DNA from: JBBRRP01 sp964609655
GTDB taxonomy: Bacteria > Myxococcota_A > Polyangia > Polyangiales > Polyangiaceae
Length of the DNA: 17,890 bases
Assembly: GCA_964609655.1 (NCBI GenBank)
Contig: CAZSUA010000086.1
Coordinates: forward strand, 1-17,890
Direction: 5' to 3'
The position numbers and the translations under genes were made by a program. This document shows, one piece after another, positions 8,126 through 15,762 of the stretch (position 1 is its first letter; each line of letters opens with the position of its first letter). A model generated the notes under the pieces. That model had not been told where the DNA came from, did not search any database, and saw only the letters and a program-made list of their open reading frames with translations.

Positions 8126-9442
8126 TCAGTCGAGCGCTTCGCCCAGCGAGTGCAAGAGGAGCGCGGCGCCTTCTTGGAGGCTTTCAACATCCGTCTCCGT
8201 CTCAGGGACCCGTGGAGCTTCGGAGCGCAATTGGTCGATCGCCTTGGGGTTACGAAAGAAATCGTCGTTGTGGAGTTCAATCATTTGTAGAAGCTTGCGG
8301 TGGCCGAGGAGTAGCCCCGAAAAGCGCTGAGCGTCGTCCACATGCAGCCTAAAAGTCACGCCAAACGCGTCGAGCTTGAGCGGAAAGCCAAAGGTGTCGT
8401 AGGCGAGATCTTCAATTTTATGCCCGAGGGCGCGGGGTCCTAAAAGTGCCAACGGCCGGAGCACGATGGCGAACGCTAGCGCGCGGCTATAGGCCAGTAG
8501 AGTTAAGCTGAGAGCTTGTCGGTGTGCGCGGATGGTTCGGGGGCTCAAATCGAGCGAGTGCTTGAGAAAAGCCGGGGTCGTGAGCAGGGTGCCAAAAAAC
8601 GCTCCAAAGCTGCGCCGCTTCAGCCCATAAGGATCGTGTGTCATCACGAAGGGTTGATCCCTGGGCGCCGTCGCGTCCACAAACGAGGCGCCGAGTCGCG
8701 CCATACCGCGCAAGTAACTCGATGCTCCAAAAGCTTGCGGGAACGGTCCAGGGTCGAGAGCGAGCGAAGTGAAGAGATGGCCCGTTCGAAACCAATCGAG
8801 CAGTGCCGGCAACGTCAGCCGCGCGGGCCAGCCTGCGTGCGCTTGCTTCGCGAGCGTTGAGCTGACGTACTCCGAAAGGCGAGGCTTCTTAAAGACCTCC
8901 CAAATGCGTTGCGTGGCCTCCAACCATTGTTCGGCCTGAGGCAAAATATCGAACCCGCAGCCTTCGATCGACGCGGGGTTCTCAACTTGCATCCGCACGG
9001 CGATCTCTCGGCGTCGCTCCCAGAGCAACTGGTGTTGCATTGATAGCTCCCGGCTGGTCTGTGCAAACGTGCGCACCCAGCTGGGGCGGCGTTCGTCGTC
9101 GAGTAAAACTTGTTGAAAGATCTGCTGCAGGGAGAGCCGGTTACGCTCCGGTTCGTCGAACACTTGCGGCACCCGGCGGTAGGCGTACTCAAGCCCAACT
9201 AAGGTGGTGTGATTGATGCGCTGCTCCGCGAGCCGATAGATCCAGCGTCGGGCCGCCGTGAGCACTGGGTCGGGGGGAGCCGCGGAGACTTCGGAAAATG
9301 TTTCCAGAGTGGAGACCCAACGCGTGGCCTCGTAGGGCTCAAATGGCCCCTGGCCTTGGCGGAGTTCACGGTGAAAGCCGCGCGAACGCCGCGCTGTGCT
9401 GCGAAGGTCGCGATCTAGCTTGAGGAAATCGAAGTCGCCCAT
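8126..9442 (-). CDS. Unrecognised 438-residue helical protein
   Basis: I do not recognise this family. It has 438 residues, starts at an ATG (MGDFDFLKLD), and has no signal peptide. It appears mostly alpha-helical and rich in Arg, Leu, Gln and Trp, with notable stretches IYRLAEQRINHTTL, MTHDPYGLKRRSFGAFFG and IELHNDDFFRNPKAID. There is one moderately hydrophobic stretch near the middle-to-C-terminal part (LTLLAYSRALAFAIVLRPLALLG) that could be a membrane-associated or buried helix pair. No Walker, HEXXH, DNA-binding or known catalytic motif was found. The coding pattern is consistent throughout and the flanking genes fit its boundaries, so it is a real gene. It is transcribed away from ccmE across a 90-nt spacer and converges on the beta-barrel gene, so it is probably a single-gene unit. 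Confidence 0.75.
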   Translation of the reverse strand: MGDFDFLKLDRDLRSTARRSRGFHRELRQGQGPFEPYEATRWVSTLETFSEVSAAPPDPVLTAARRWIYRLAEQRINHTTLVGLEYAYRRVPQVFDEPERNRLSLQQIFQQVLLDDERRPSWVRTFAQTSRELSMQHQLLWERRREIAVRMQVENPASIEGCGFDILPQAEQWLEATQRIWEVFKKPRLSEYVSSTLAKQAHAGWPARLTLPALLDWFRTGHLFTSLALDPGPFPQAFGASSYLRGMARLGASFVDATAPRDQPFVMTHDPYGLKRRSFGAFFGTLLTTPAFLKHSLDLSPRTIRAHRQALSLTLLAYSRALAFAIVLRPLALLGPRALGHKIEDLAYDTFGFPLKLDAFGVTFRLHVDDAQRFSGLLLGHRKLLQMIELHNDDFFRNPKAIDQLRSEAPRVPETETDVESLQEGAALLLHSLGEALD

Positions 9443-9532
9443 AGTTTTGCCGGAAGGCTGTAGCGTGCCTCAGAATGGCGCGGACCGGTGAGAGTGGACC
9501 GAAGGGTGCGGCGGAGCTAGGCTGAGCATGCC
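9443..9532. promoter_or_regulatory. Divergent promoter region
   Basis: This 90-nt spacer separates the divergent starts of the unrecognised gene (-) and the ccmE-like gene (+), so both promoters should lie here or in the coding ends. I could not pick out convincing -35/-10 pairs. Confidence 0.35.
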
Positions 9533-10225
9533 ATGGCCCATTTGGATGACGAGCTAGCTCAGGCACTGAAGGATTCCGAGGAGCAGGCGGCAACTCAGCC
9601 GCTGGTGGCTCCCGTGGTGTTGCCGCCCGGGGATCTCGGGAAGCGGCCCCCAACGCGTGGAAACCTTGGCCTGTTGGTGGGGCTCCTGGTTGCTGCTGGC
9701 GGAATTCTGGCGCTCGTCCTCAACAACGCGGATGATTCTGCGATCTACTCCAAAGATGTCGACCAGCTTTTAGCACAAGCGCCGAAGCTCAAGGATCGTA
9801 ACGTCAACGTCAAGGGGATGCTCGTGAAAGGCACCCTCCAATCGAACCTCGCGTACGTTCCGAAGCAGCCCTGTGAATATCGGTTTGTTTTGTACGCCAA
9901 GGACGGGCAAAAATTGCCGGTGCGCTACGGCGGCTGCGTGATTCCCGACACCTTCCGCGATTTGCCCACGATGGACGTGGAGGTCACAGCCACAGGAAAG
10001 CTGACAGCGGAGGGCTACTTCCAGGCCGAGAACATCATGGCCAAGTGCCCCTCTAAGTATGAGATGAAACAGCGCGCACTGGCAGGCGAAGCTGCGCCGC
10101 ATCAAGGGGTCAAAGGCGTGGGGCCCGGCTCTAACTCACTTCCGCCGCTAGGCACTCCGCTCGACAACGTTGAAGATCAAAAAATTATGCCCCGGGTAGT
10201 GTCGGGCAGCGGCAAAGAGGGCTAG
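9533..10225 (+). CDS. ccmE: CcmE-like heme chaperone, cysteine (CXXXY) type
   Basis: Heme chaperone of the cytochrome c maturation (System I) pathway: membrane-anchored, with a periplasmic OB-fold that covalently holds heme before handing it to the lyase. The protein has 230 residues: an N-terminal tail to about 43, one membrane segment LGLLVGLLVAAGGILALVL (45-63), then an OB-fold with VNVKGMLVKGTL (91-102), LPVRYGGCVIPDTFRD (128-143) and a strand ending in NIMAKCPSKYEMK. The classical heme ligand motif is HXXXY; here it is C172-PSK-Y176, the CXXXY form known from some Desulfovibrio and archaeal CcmE proteins. Two further cysteines (C114, C135) lie in the fold. A Pro/Gly-rich tail follows, longer than usual. 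The next gene, hemE, starts 10 nt after the stop, so heme synthesis and heme delivery may be co-expressed. No other ccm gene is in the window. Confidence 0.82.
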   Translation: MAHLDDELAQALKDSEEQAATQPLVAPVVLPPGDLGKRPPTRGNLGLLVGLLVAAGGILALVLNNADDSAIYSKDVDQLLAQAPKLKDRNVNVKGMLVKGTLQSNLAYVPKQPCEYRFVLYAKDGQKLPVRYGGCVIPDTFRDLPTMDVEVTATGKLTAEGYFQAENIMAKCPSKYEMKQRALAGEAAPHQGVKGVGPGSNSLPPLGTPLDNVEDQKIMPRVVSGSGKEG

Positions 10226-10235
10226 TTTCCCGAGC

Positions 10236-11264
10236 ATGTGGGATCGTTTTCTGCGTGCAGCTCGGCGTGAGCCTGTTGATACAACTCCGGTCTGGTTCAT
10301 GCGGCAGGCAGGCCGCTACATGGCCGAGTATCGTGAGATCCGAAAGAAACGGACGCTCCTCGAGATCTGCAAGAGCCCTGAGCTTGCCCTGGAAGTGACG
10401 CTGCAGCCCGTTCGGGCGCTGGAGGTGGATGCTGCGATTTTATTCGCAGATATCTTGTTGCCCTTGGAGCCGATGGGCGCACCGTTCGAATTCGCGGCGG
10501 GTGAGGGCCCCGTGATTCACCATCCTGTTCGCGATCGGGCGGGCGTTGAGCGCTTGCGCGTGATCGAGCCCGAAGATGGCTTGGGCTATGTGCTCGAAGC
10601 CGTTCGCCTGATCCGAAAAGAGCTCGACGGCAAAACTCCACTGATTGGTTTTGCGGGTGCGCCTTTCACGCTGGCCAGTTATCTGATCGAGGGTGGCAAG
10701 AGTACGAATTACGCGCTCACCAAGTGCATGATGTACAACGAGCCGGAGACTTGGCATGCGCTGATGCAGAAGTTCGCCGAGGTGGTGCGGCGCTATTTGC
10801 ATGCGCAGATCGATGCGGGCGCCCAAGCCGTGCAGCTGTTTGATTCGTGGGTGGGCGCACTCTCCCCAGAGGATTATCGCGAGTACATTCTGCCGCACGT
10901 AAAATACATTCTGGAGAGCGTCGAACAAGCCAATGTGCCCGTCATTCATTTTGGCACTGGCACCGGCTCGCTTCTGGAATTGCAGAAGGAAGCCGGAGGC
11001 AGCGTGATCGGTGTGGATTGGCGTGTGCCCTTGGATCAGGCCATTTCGCGGCTAGGGCCAAGCGTTGCCGTTCAGGGGAACCTCGATCCCTTGCTGATGT
11101 TCGCTAACGACGAGCTCTTAGAAAAACGGGTAAAATCAGTCGTCGATCGGGGCCGCCAAGCAGCGGGCCACATCTTCAATCTGGGTCACGGGATCTTGCC
11201 TGAGATGTCCCTCGAAAAAGTGCAGAGCGTAGCCCGTTGGGTGCACGAACACGGGAAACGCTGA
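10236..11264 (+). CDS. hemE: Uroporphyrinogen decarboxylase
   Basis: Cytosolic enzyme of heme synthesis that removes four carboxyl groups from uroporphyrinogen III to give coproporphyrinogen III. At 342 residues the length is normal and the protein is complete. Signature 1 is PVWFMRQAGRYM (18-29) with the conserved active-site arginines R23 and R27. The catalytic aspartate region is ILFADILLPLEPMG (D72). Signature 2 is GFAGAPFTLASYLIEGG, and the C-terminal active-site histidine lies in FNLGHGILPE. The ATG start is 10 nt after the ccmE-like stop, with GAGG upstream inside the end of that gene; the two probably form an operon. No other heme-synthesis gene (hemG/Y or hemH) follows; a tRNA gene comes next. 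Confidence 0.98.
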   Translation: MWDRFLRAARREPVDTTPVWFMRQAGRYMAEYREIRKKRTLLEICKSPELALEVTLQPVRALEVDAAILFADILLPLEPMGAPFEFAAGEGPVIHHPVRDRAGVERLRVIEPEDGLGYVLEAVRLIRKELDGKTPLIGFAGAPFTLASYLIEGGKSTNYALTKCMMYNEPETWHALMQKFAEVVRRYLHAQIDAGAQAVQLFDSWVGALSPEDYREYILPHVKYILESVEQANVPVIHFGTGTGSLLELQKEAGGSVIGVDWRVPLDQAISRLGPSVAVQGNLDPLLMFANDELLEKRVKSVVDRGRQAAGHIFNLGHGILPEMSLEKVQSVARWVHEHGKR

Positions 11265-11268
11265 GTCT

Positions 11269-11281
11269 GGGCGTGTCGCCC
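11269..11281 (+). terminator. Weak hairpin after hemE
   Basis: GGGCG-TGT-CGCCC forms a 5-bp GC stem with a 3-nt loop 5 nt after the hemE stop. No T-run follows, so it would be a poor intrinsic terminator; it might only stabilise the transcript end. Confidence 0.25.
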
Positions 11282-11325
11282 GCCTGGAAATCCTAGGGCA
11301 GTTCGAGGCAGGTTCGAGAATGGTG

Positions 11326-11352
11326 TTGAAGATTCGTGGGGTCTGCTAGGCT
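11326..11352 (+). promoter_or_regulatory. Possible tRNA-Gln promoter
   Basis: TTGAAG (11326-11331) and TAGGCT (11347-11352) are 15 nt apart, just upstream of the tRNA. The next bases (CCGCGCGC) are a GC-rich discriminator, as is common at stringently controlled stable-RNA promoters. The spacing is shorter than the usual 17, so the call is tentative. Confidence 0.3.
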
Positions 11353-11364
11353 CCGCGCGCTTTT

Positions 11365-11438
11365 TCGGGCGTCGTCTAAAGGTAGGACAAGGGACTTTGA
11401 ATCCCTTTATCTAGGTTCGAATCCTAGCGCCCGAGCCA
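11365..11438 (+). tRNA. tRNA-Gln (anticodon UUG), CCA encoded
   Basis: Folds as a full cloverleaf. The acceptor stem TCGGGCG pairs with CGCCCGA. The anticodon stem AGGGA/TCCCT encloses loop CTTTGAA with anticodon TTG at 11397-11399, reading CAA glutamine codons. The T arm is CTAGG-TTCGAAT-CCTAG. Discriminator G is followed by an encoded CCA (11436-11438). The D-arm wording (GTCTAAAGGTAGGAC) is typical of bacterial tRNA-Gln. No integrase or repeated 3' tRNA end is visible nearby, so there is no sign of use as an attachment site. Confidence 0.96.
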
Positions 11439-11486
11439 CCAAGTTGAACGCCTGATGTTCTACGTTTGCCCAGCTGCTTCGTCGGC

Positions 11487-12226
11487 TCAGCCGTAGTGAT
11501 AGGCTGTCGTGTGCGCGCCCCAAAAATAGCCGGAGTAGCCCACAACACCCGGATCCTCACCGGCAGCGCCTGCAACCACCATGAGCGGGAGCAAATGTTC
11601 TTCGCGTGGGTGTGCGGCTCGCGCCAGGGGAGCTTTTTGCCAATGGGCTAAGAGTTCAGCGCGTTCTTGGTGAGAACTCGTAGCTGCATGCGTGAGCCAG
11701 GTATCAAACGTTTCGGAAACGCCTCGGGCGCCGGGCGAAGAGAACTCGCGAAGATTGTGGTAGCTGGCTCCGCTGCCCACAATGAACACGCCTTCATCGC
11801 GTAGGGGGGCGAGGGCCCGGCCGATCGCGAGGTGTTCGCGTGGATTGAGTCCTAGCTTCAAGGAAAGCTGCAGCGTAGGAATGCTGGCACGGCGACGCGC
11901 GCCCCCAGCACCGGATCGCCAGGGGCTGGCCAGGTGAGTTCGTACGCAGCGGCAGGGAAGCCGTAATAGTCGTAAAGCATGGGCGGATGCAGGTGCATCA
12001 TCACGCTCGGGACGCGCTCCTCCCAATGCGCCGAGACCACCAACACCGCCTTGGGCGCGACGCGCGGCACGCTCCCGACTGAGCGCAGATACGCTTCGAG
12101 CTCCTCCATTCCACCTCGCGCTCGCATTCCCATCTCGATGAACGGCCAGGGCCCTCCGCCGTGCGACAGAAATACGACGGGCATACGCGTCGTTGCCAGG
12201 GCGCTCGTGTTGGGGTTGGTCTGCAT
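11487..12226 (-). pseudogene. DODA-type (LigB-family) extradiol dioxygenase, internally deleted and frameshifted
   Basis: Intact relatives (YgiD / 4,5-DOPA extradiol dioxygenase type) are metal enzymes that cleave catechol-type rings. Here the N-terminal part (from ATG 12226) has the ligands SHGGGP (H22) and SAHWEE (H67) and runs to GDPVLGAR (residue 110, ending about 11897). The C-terminal part resumes in another frame at about 11888 with SIPTLQLSLKLGLNPREH, GSGASYHNLREF and the third ligand region REEHLLPL. Compared with E. coli YgiD, about 33 residues are missing between the halves, including the DHG segment that supplies another metal-binding histidine. So roughly 100 nt, not a multiple of three, is lost and no active enzyme could be made. 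A good ribosome site (GGAG, 9 nt before the ATG) lies at the end of the hydrolase gene; the start is 1 nt after that stop. A local assembly error is the alternative explanation. Confidence 0.82.
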
Positions 12227-12227
12227 T

Positions 12228-13082
12228 CTATTGAGCTCCAAAGGGTGTCGCTTGCGCAACGAACTCTCGAATTTCAGCGAAAGCCGCTTCACTTTCCAAT
12301 AAGGCCGTGTGCCCGACGCCTTCTAGCTCGACGTACTTGGCTCGGCTGCCGAGCGCACCCGCGATAGTTCGGCCTTGGCCCGGGCCGTTCAGTGCTTCAT
12401 CGGTGGTGCCTTGAAGGACGAGCACCGGGGCAGGGATCGCAGCCAAAAGTGGCTGTGTTTGGTAATCATCTCCCGAATCGAGGCGCTGCCAGAGCGAAGG
12501 GCGCACCATCACGATGTCGTTGACGCTCGCGAGCAGCGTCAGCGATGCCACAGGCTTCTTCTGGCGCAGCGCAGAGAGGGTGGCGTGCACCGCGAAGTGG
12601 CCTCCGATAGAAAAGCCAATTACGTTGACCTGCTGTGGCGATAACTTTTGGGTACGACACAATTCCCCGAGAATGTTGGGCGCATCTTCCGCAAGCGTGA
12701 CCAGCTCCGGCCTGCCTTCCGATGAGTCAAATCCCCGATACGCAAACACCGCCAGGCCTACGTCGCGTTTTTCTGCCAGACGGTTCAGGAATGCTTGGCC
12801 ATGCTTGAGTTGGGCTTCATCATTGCCCGGATAGAACAGAAGCCACGGTGCAGTGAGTAACTGGGGCTCACGGATCAGCCCCCGCAGGGTAACTCCAGGT
12901 GCGACCTGGGCCTCGGCTTTCTTCCAACCCGGAGCTTCGGCGAGTGTTTGGTAGACGGCCGCACTCTGCGCCTGCCCGAGGTAAGGAAAACGCAGTCGGG
13001 GCCGATCGAAAAATCTCATATAAATCCCGAGCAATATGGCACTTGCGACCAACAGGAACAGGAAGCTCCGAGCCCTACGCAT
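12228..13082 (-). CDS. Membrane-anchored alpha/beta hydrolase (ABHD/BEM46-like)
   Basis: Serine hydrolase of the alpha/beta fold, probably an esterase, thioesterase or acyltransferase-like enzyme. It has 284 residues. A single N-terminal hydrophobic segment (about 6-22, RSFLFLLVASAILLGIY) should anchor it in the inner membrane; the catalytic domain follows. The triad is visible: nucleophile S158 in GFSIGG (156-161), D228 in QGTTDEAL, and H258 in GVGHTALL. The oxyanion-hole region is LLFYPGND (81-88), and FAYRGFDSSEGRP (113-125) is typical of the BEM46/ABHD13 group. The ATG used here overlaps the end of the upstream acyltransferase gene by 8 nt (ATGCGTAG); an in-frame GTG at 13097 is an alternative. 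In this operon it could release or hydrolyse an acyl thioester or ester made by the neighbouring enzymes; that role is inference. Confidence 0.85.
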   Translation of the reverse strand: MRRARSFLFLLVASAILLGIYMRFFDRPRLRFPYLGQAQSAAVYQTLAEAPGWKKAEAQVAPGVTLRGLIREPQLLTAPWLLFYPGNDEAQLKHGQAFLNRLAEKRDVGLAVFAYRGFDSSEGRPELVTLAEDAPNILGELCRTQKLSPQQVNVIGFSIGGHFAVHATLSALRQKKPVASLTLLASVNDIVMVRPSLWQRLDSGDDYQTQPLLAAIPAPVLVLQGTTDEALNGPGQGRTIAGALGSRAKYVELEGVGHTALLESEAAFAEIREFVAQATPFGAQ

Positions 13083-13665
13083 GTTCAGAGTCAGCACCAG
13101 CTAAAACCTCAATTGGGACGGCAGGTGAACCGCCGACACGGGTGTGGGGCGCCACGTCCTTAGTCACCACGGCGCCAGGATTCACGATGGCACCCTCTCC
13201 GACCGTGAGCCCAGGCAGAATGGTTGAGCGCGCACCCAGCCACGCACCCTTTCCAATCGTCACCGGGCTTCGAACCACGGGCCCCGCGCGGCGCTCTTTG
13301 GACGCAAGCTCGTGCGTGCTCGTTAAGATCATGACTCCGGGACCGAGCGTGACGCTGTCTCCGAGCGTGATGCGCTCCTCCAGATCGAGCGCGCAATCGG
13401 CATCGACCAGGCAGTGGCTCCCCACGATCAGATTCGCAAATAGCCCAAGATCGCCGGTGATCCGCTGGCCACCTTCGATCACCGTTCCCTGCCCAATGCG
13501 AAACCCTACGAGCCGATACAGGCTTGCCCTTTTCTCGCCCGCATTTCGGCGTGGCAAGAGGGCGGAGGCCAAGAAGAGCGACTGCAACCTGGGGTGCAAC
13601 TGGTCTGTTTCCTGGCGAAATACCTCGACCCATTTTGTGAATTTAGCAACAAGTGGATTACTCAT
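13075..13665 (-). CDS. Left-handed beta-helix (hexapeptide repeat) acyltransferase
   Basis: Trimeric hexapeptide-repeat acyltransferase, 196 residues, cytosolic. It moves an acyl group from a thioester (CoA or ACP) to a hydroxyl or amino group, usually on a sugar. An N-terminal helical stretch (1-50) leads into the repeat coil from about 52: LVGFRIGQGTVIEGG, ITLGDSVTLGPGVMI, VTIGKGAWLGARSTILPGLTVGEGAIVNPGAVVTKDV. The catalytic histidine is H118 in TSTHEL, as in the maltose/galactoside acetyltransferase group, and the C-terminal VGGSPA segment matches the family's VxGxPA. The ATG at 13665 overlaps the end of the ligase gene by 8 nt (ATGAGTAA); a longer in-frame start at 13692 would lie inside that gene and is less likely. 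With the dedicated ACP upstream, its donor may be acyl-ACP rather than acetyl-CoA; this is inferred. Confidence 0.88.
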   Translation of the reverse strand: MSNPLVAKFTKWVEVFRQETDQLHPRLQSLFLASALLPRRNAGEKRASLYRLVGFRIGQGTVIEGGQRITGDLGLFANLIVGSHCLVDADCALDLEERITLGDSVTLGPGVMILTSTHELASKERRAGPVVRSPVTIGKGAWLGARSTILPGLTVGEGAIVNPGAVVTKDVAPHTRVGGSPAVPIEVLAGADSEHA

Positions 13666-14998
13666 AGCGCAGCTTTTTGAAACGATGGCCAAATTGCTCG
13701 CCTTCCGACAATTCCACCCACCGCGGGATTTGGTAGTTAGCTAGGCGACCGCGGCAAAAGGCATTCATCCTGACTTTGAATGCAGGCAGGGGCTCGGGCG
13801 TGAGCAAGGTGAATCGCGCCGCCACCATTTGCCCCATCATCGGGTTGGGCTTGCCGAAGACGGCGACGTCTTTCACATTTTCCATCTGGAGCAGGTGGTT
13901 TTCCACTTCTGCTGGGTACACTTTCTGACCGCCTACATTGATCAAATCGGAGGCTCGCCCCAAAATTCGCAGGTATTCCCCGTCTACTTCGACTTCATCT
14001 TGGGTATTCAGCCAGCCCTCCGCGTCAAATAAGTCAGGCGCATTCAGATAACCGAGCATGGCCGTCTTGGCTTTCACCCAAAGGATGCGGTCCACGACCT
14101 TGGTTTCGAAGCCTTCGCCGCTAAATTTAAGCCAGAGTGAGGCCGAATCTTTGGACTTCGAGCGCAACACGCCGAGCTCCGACATGCCGTAGGTTTGCAC
14201 GAGCGCAACCTTTGGAAAAATCTCATGGAGCTGAGCCAGAGTGCTTTCGGGCATCGGCTCGGTACCGTAGGCAATCACTTGCAGGGAAGAGAGGTCGTGG
14301 TTTTCCCAAACTCCGGACATCAGGAAAAGCTTGAGAAAGGTAGGCGAGGTTGGCAGCGTGTGGACCTGATGTTCGGCGATGGTCTGAGCCACGATTTCAG
14401 GTTCGCGCGACGGCAGCGTGACAACCGTGCCGCCGTTGGCGAAGGTATTGAGCAGCGTGTCCACCCCGCCGATGTGATCGAACAGGAGGAAAGTGAGTGT
14501 GGTCTTTCTCTGCCGCCGTTCTTGAAATTTGTCCAAAATCAGCGAAAAATCGTGCAAAATTGCTTTGGGCGCGCCGGTTGAACCCGAAGAGAAAATAACC
14601 AAGCCCGGATGCTCCCGCCGCTTGAGCTGCTGCGTGAGTGGATTCTGCACGCTTCGATCGAACTCAAGAAAGCTCGATTGATCGTTCGCGTCGAACAGCA
14701 CACAGAGCTTGGCTTCAGCAATCTGCAGGAACGTTTCGCGATGCGCCTGCATCAAGGGAGTGAGCGGAACCACGACCGCCTCAAGCCCGATCAAGGCCAA
14801 GAGGGCCGCGCAGGCATTGGGTGAAAAAGAACCCTCAATCCCGACGACTTCGCCGGGCTCGATGTGCCTTCTTTGAAACTCAGCTCGCCAAAAGGCTGTC
14901 AGCTCCTGGAGCGCTGCATACGTCGTCTTCTCGTTCTTCCAAACGAGGGCGATGTCCCCATCCCACTCGCCAAGCCTTTCAAAGAACCACGCCGCCAC
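13658..14998 (-). CDS. AMP-binding adenylate-forming ligase (acyl-CoA or acyl-ACP synthetase-like)
   Basis: Activates a carboxylic acid as acyl-AMP and transfers it to a thiol. The protein has 446 residues, at the short end for the family. Core motifs: A3 P-loop IFSSGSTGAPKA (135-146), A5 YGMSE (270-274), A7 with D334 in NTQDE, the hinge arginine R348 in ILGRASD, and A8 INVGGQKVYPAEVE (353-366). The C-terminal subdomain ends in FGHRFKKLRYE; K441 or K442 would take the place of the A10 catalytic lysine, without the usual PKTxxGK wording. Start is GTG at 14998, 11 nt after the SDR stop. The substrate cannot be told from sequence. The ACP two genes upstream is the obvious thiol acceptor, which would make this an acyl-ACP ligase; CoA remains possible. 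Confidence 0.88.
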   Translation of the reverse strand: MAAWFFERLGEWDGDIALVWKNEKTTYAALQELTAFWRAEFQRRHIEPGEVVGIEGSFSPNACAALLALIGLEAVVVPLTPLMQAHRETFLQIAEAKLCVLFDANDQSSFLEFDRSVQNPLTQQLKRREHPGLVIFSSGSTGAPKAILHDFSLILDKFQERRQRKTTLTFLLFDHIGGVDTLLNTFANGGTVVTLPSREPEIVAQTIAEHQVHTLPTSPTFLKLFLMSGVWENHDLSSLQVIAYGTEPMPESTLAQLHEIFPKVALVQTYGMSELGVLRSKSKDSASLWLKFSGEGFETKVVDRILWVKAKTAMLGYLNAPDLFDAEGWLNTQDEVEVDGEYLRILGRASDLINVGGQKVYPAEVENHLLQMENVKDVAVFGKPNPMMGQMVAARFTLLTPEPLPAFKVRMNAFCRGRLANYQIPRWVELSEGEQFGHRFKKLRYE

Positions 14999-15009
14999 GC
15001 CAAGCCCGC

Positions 15010-15762
15010 TTAGGTGATCCCGCCGAGGTAGATCACCTGGCCAGTAATGTTGTCGCTCTGCTCGTGGATAAAGAAATCACACACGTTCGAGCAATCCGTG
15101 GGTGTTCCCAAGCGTTTGATGGCCAGATTGTTGACCACGGCATCGATCTTATCCGCTGGTACACCGCGAATCATGTCCGTCATGATCGGTGTGGCACCAA
15201 AAGAATTGCAGGTTATCCCCCATTGGCCAAGTTCAAACGCCAAGATGCGGGTCAAGGTGACCACAGCGCTCTTGGACGCTGCATAGATGGCTTCACCTGC
15301 GAGTGCGATTGGAGCCACGATGGTCGTGAAGTTGACGATGCGCCCCCAGCGCTTACGCATCATCACCTTGGCGGCCTCCCGGCACACCAACATCGTTCCG
15401 GTGACATTCACCTCGAACATGCGGTTGGCTGAAGCGGCGGGCGTCAAGAGCACGTGATTCATGCTCGCGATGGCGGCGTTGTTGAGCACGATATCAATGC
15501 GCTTGTGACGGCGATTGATGTCCGCGATCATGGTGCGAACGCCCCGCTCGTCGGCAACATCCACCGAATGGTGATGATAATTCGGGTGGCTCAGGTCGCT
15601 TTCGCCTCGGCTGCAGCCCTCGACCAAGTAGCCCTGGCCTAAGTAGTGCTCAACCAAAAACCGACCGATGCCCTTCCGGCTGCCGGTGATCAGCATGACT
15701 CTGGGCATGGGCGGCGCATCAGCACCGATCTTGGTGGGGAGGGGCTTTTTGGGCTCGCTCAC
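15010..15762 (-). CDS. Short-chain dehydrogenase/reductase, 3-oxoacyl-ACP reductase (FabG)-like
   Basis: NAD(P)-dependent oxidoreductase of the classical SDR family, 250 residues. After an extra N-terminal tail of about 20 residues comes the Rossmann motif TGSRKGIG (26-33). The structural NNAA motif is at 94-97, and the catalytic YAASK gives Y160 and K164. Basic residues R29/K30 and R52 near the cofactor 2'-phosphate site suggest NADPH. The catalytic serine, 13 residues before the tyrosine in FabG, is replaced by Thr147 (NFTTIVAP). The GTG start overlaps the ACP stop by 4 nt (GTGA), so the two are translationally coupled; an ACP-bound 3-oxoacyl or hydroxyacyl group is the natural guess for substrate. 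Family is certain, substrate is inference. Confidence 0.92.
   Translation of the reverse strand: MSEPKKPLPTKIGADAPPMPRVMLITGSRKGIGRFLVEHYLGQGYLVEGCSRGESDLSHPNYHHHSVDVADERGVRTMIADINRRHKRIDIVLNNAAIASMNHVLLTPAASANRMFEVNVTGTMLVCREAAKVMMRKRWGRIVNFTTIVAPIALAGEAIYAASKSAVVTLTRILAFELGQWGITCNSFGATPIMTDMIRGVPADKIDAVVNNLAIKRLGTPTDCSNVCDFFIHEQSDNITGQVIYLGGIT

Noticed and set aside
11365..11438. tRNA-Gln as an integration site for a mobile element
   Set aside because: No integrase, transposase or repeated tRNA 3' end was seen on either side.
11487..12292. Two separate genes in the dioxygenase region
   Set aside because: The two overlapping frames match consecutive N- and C-terminal parts of one DODA-type protein, so they are halves of one broken gene.
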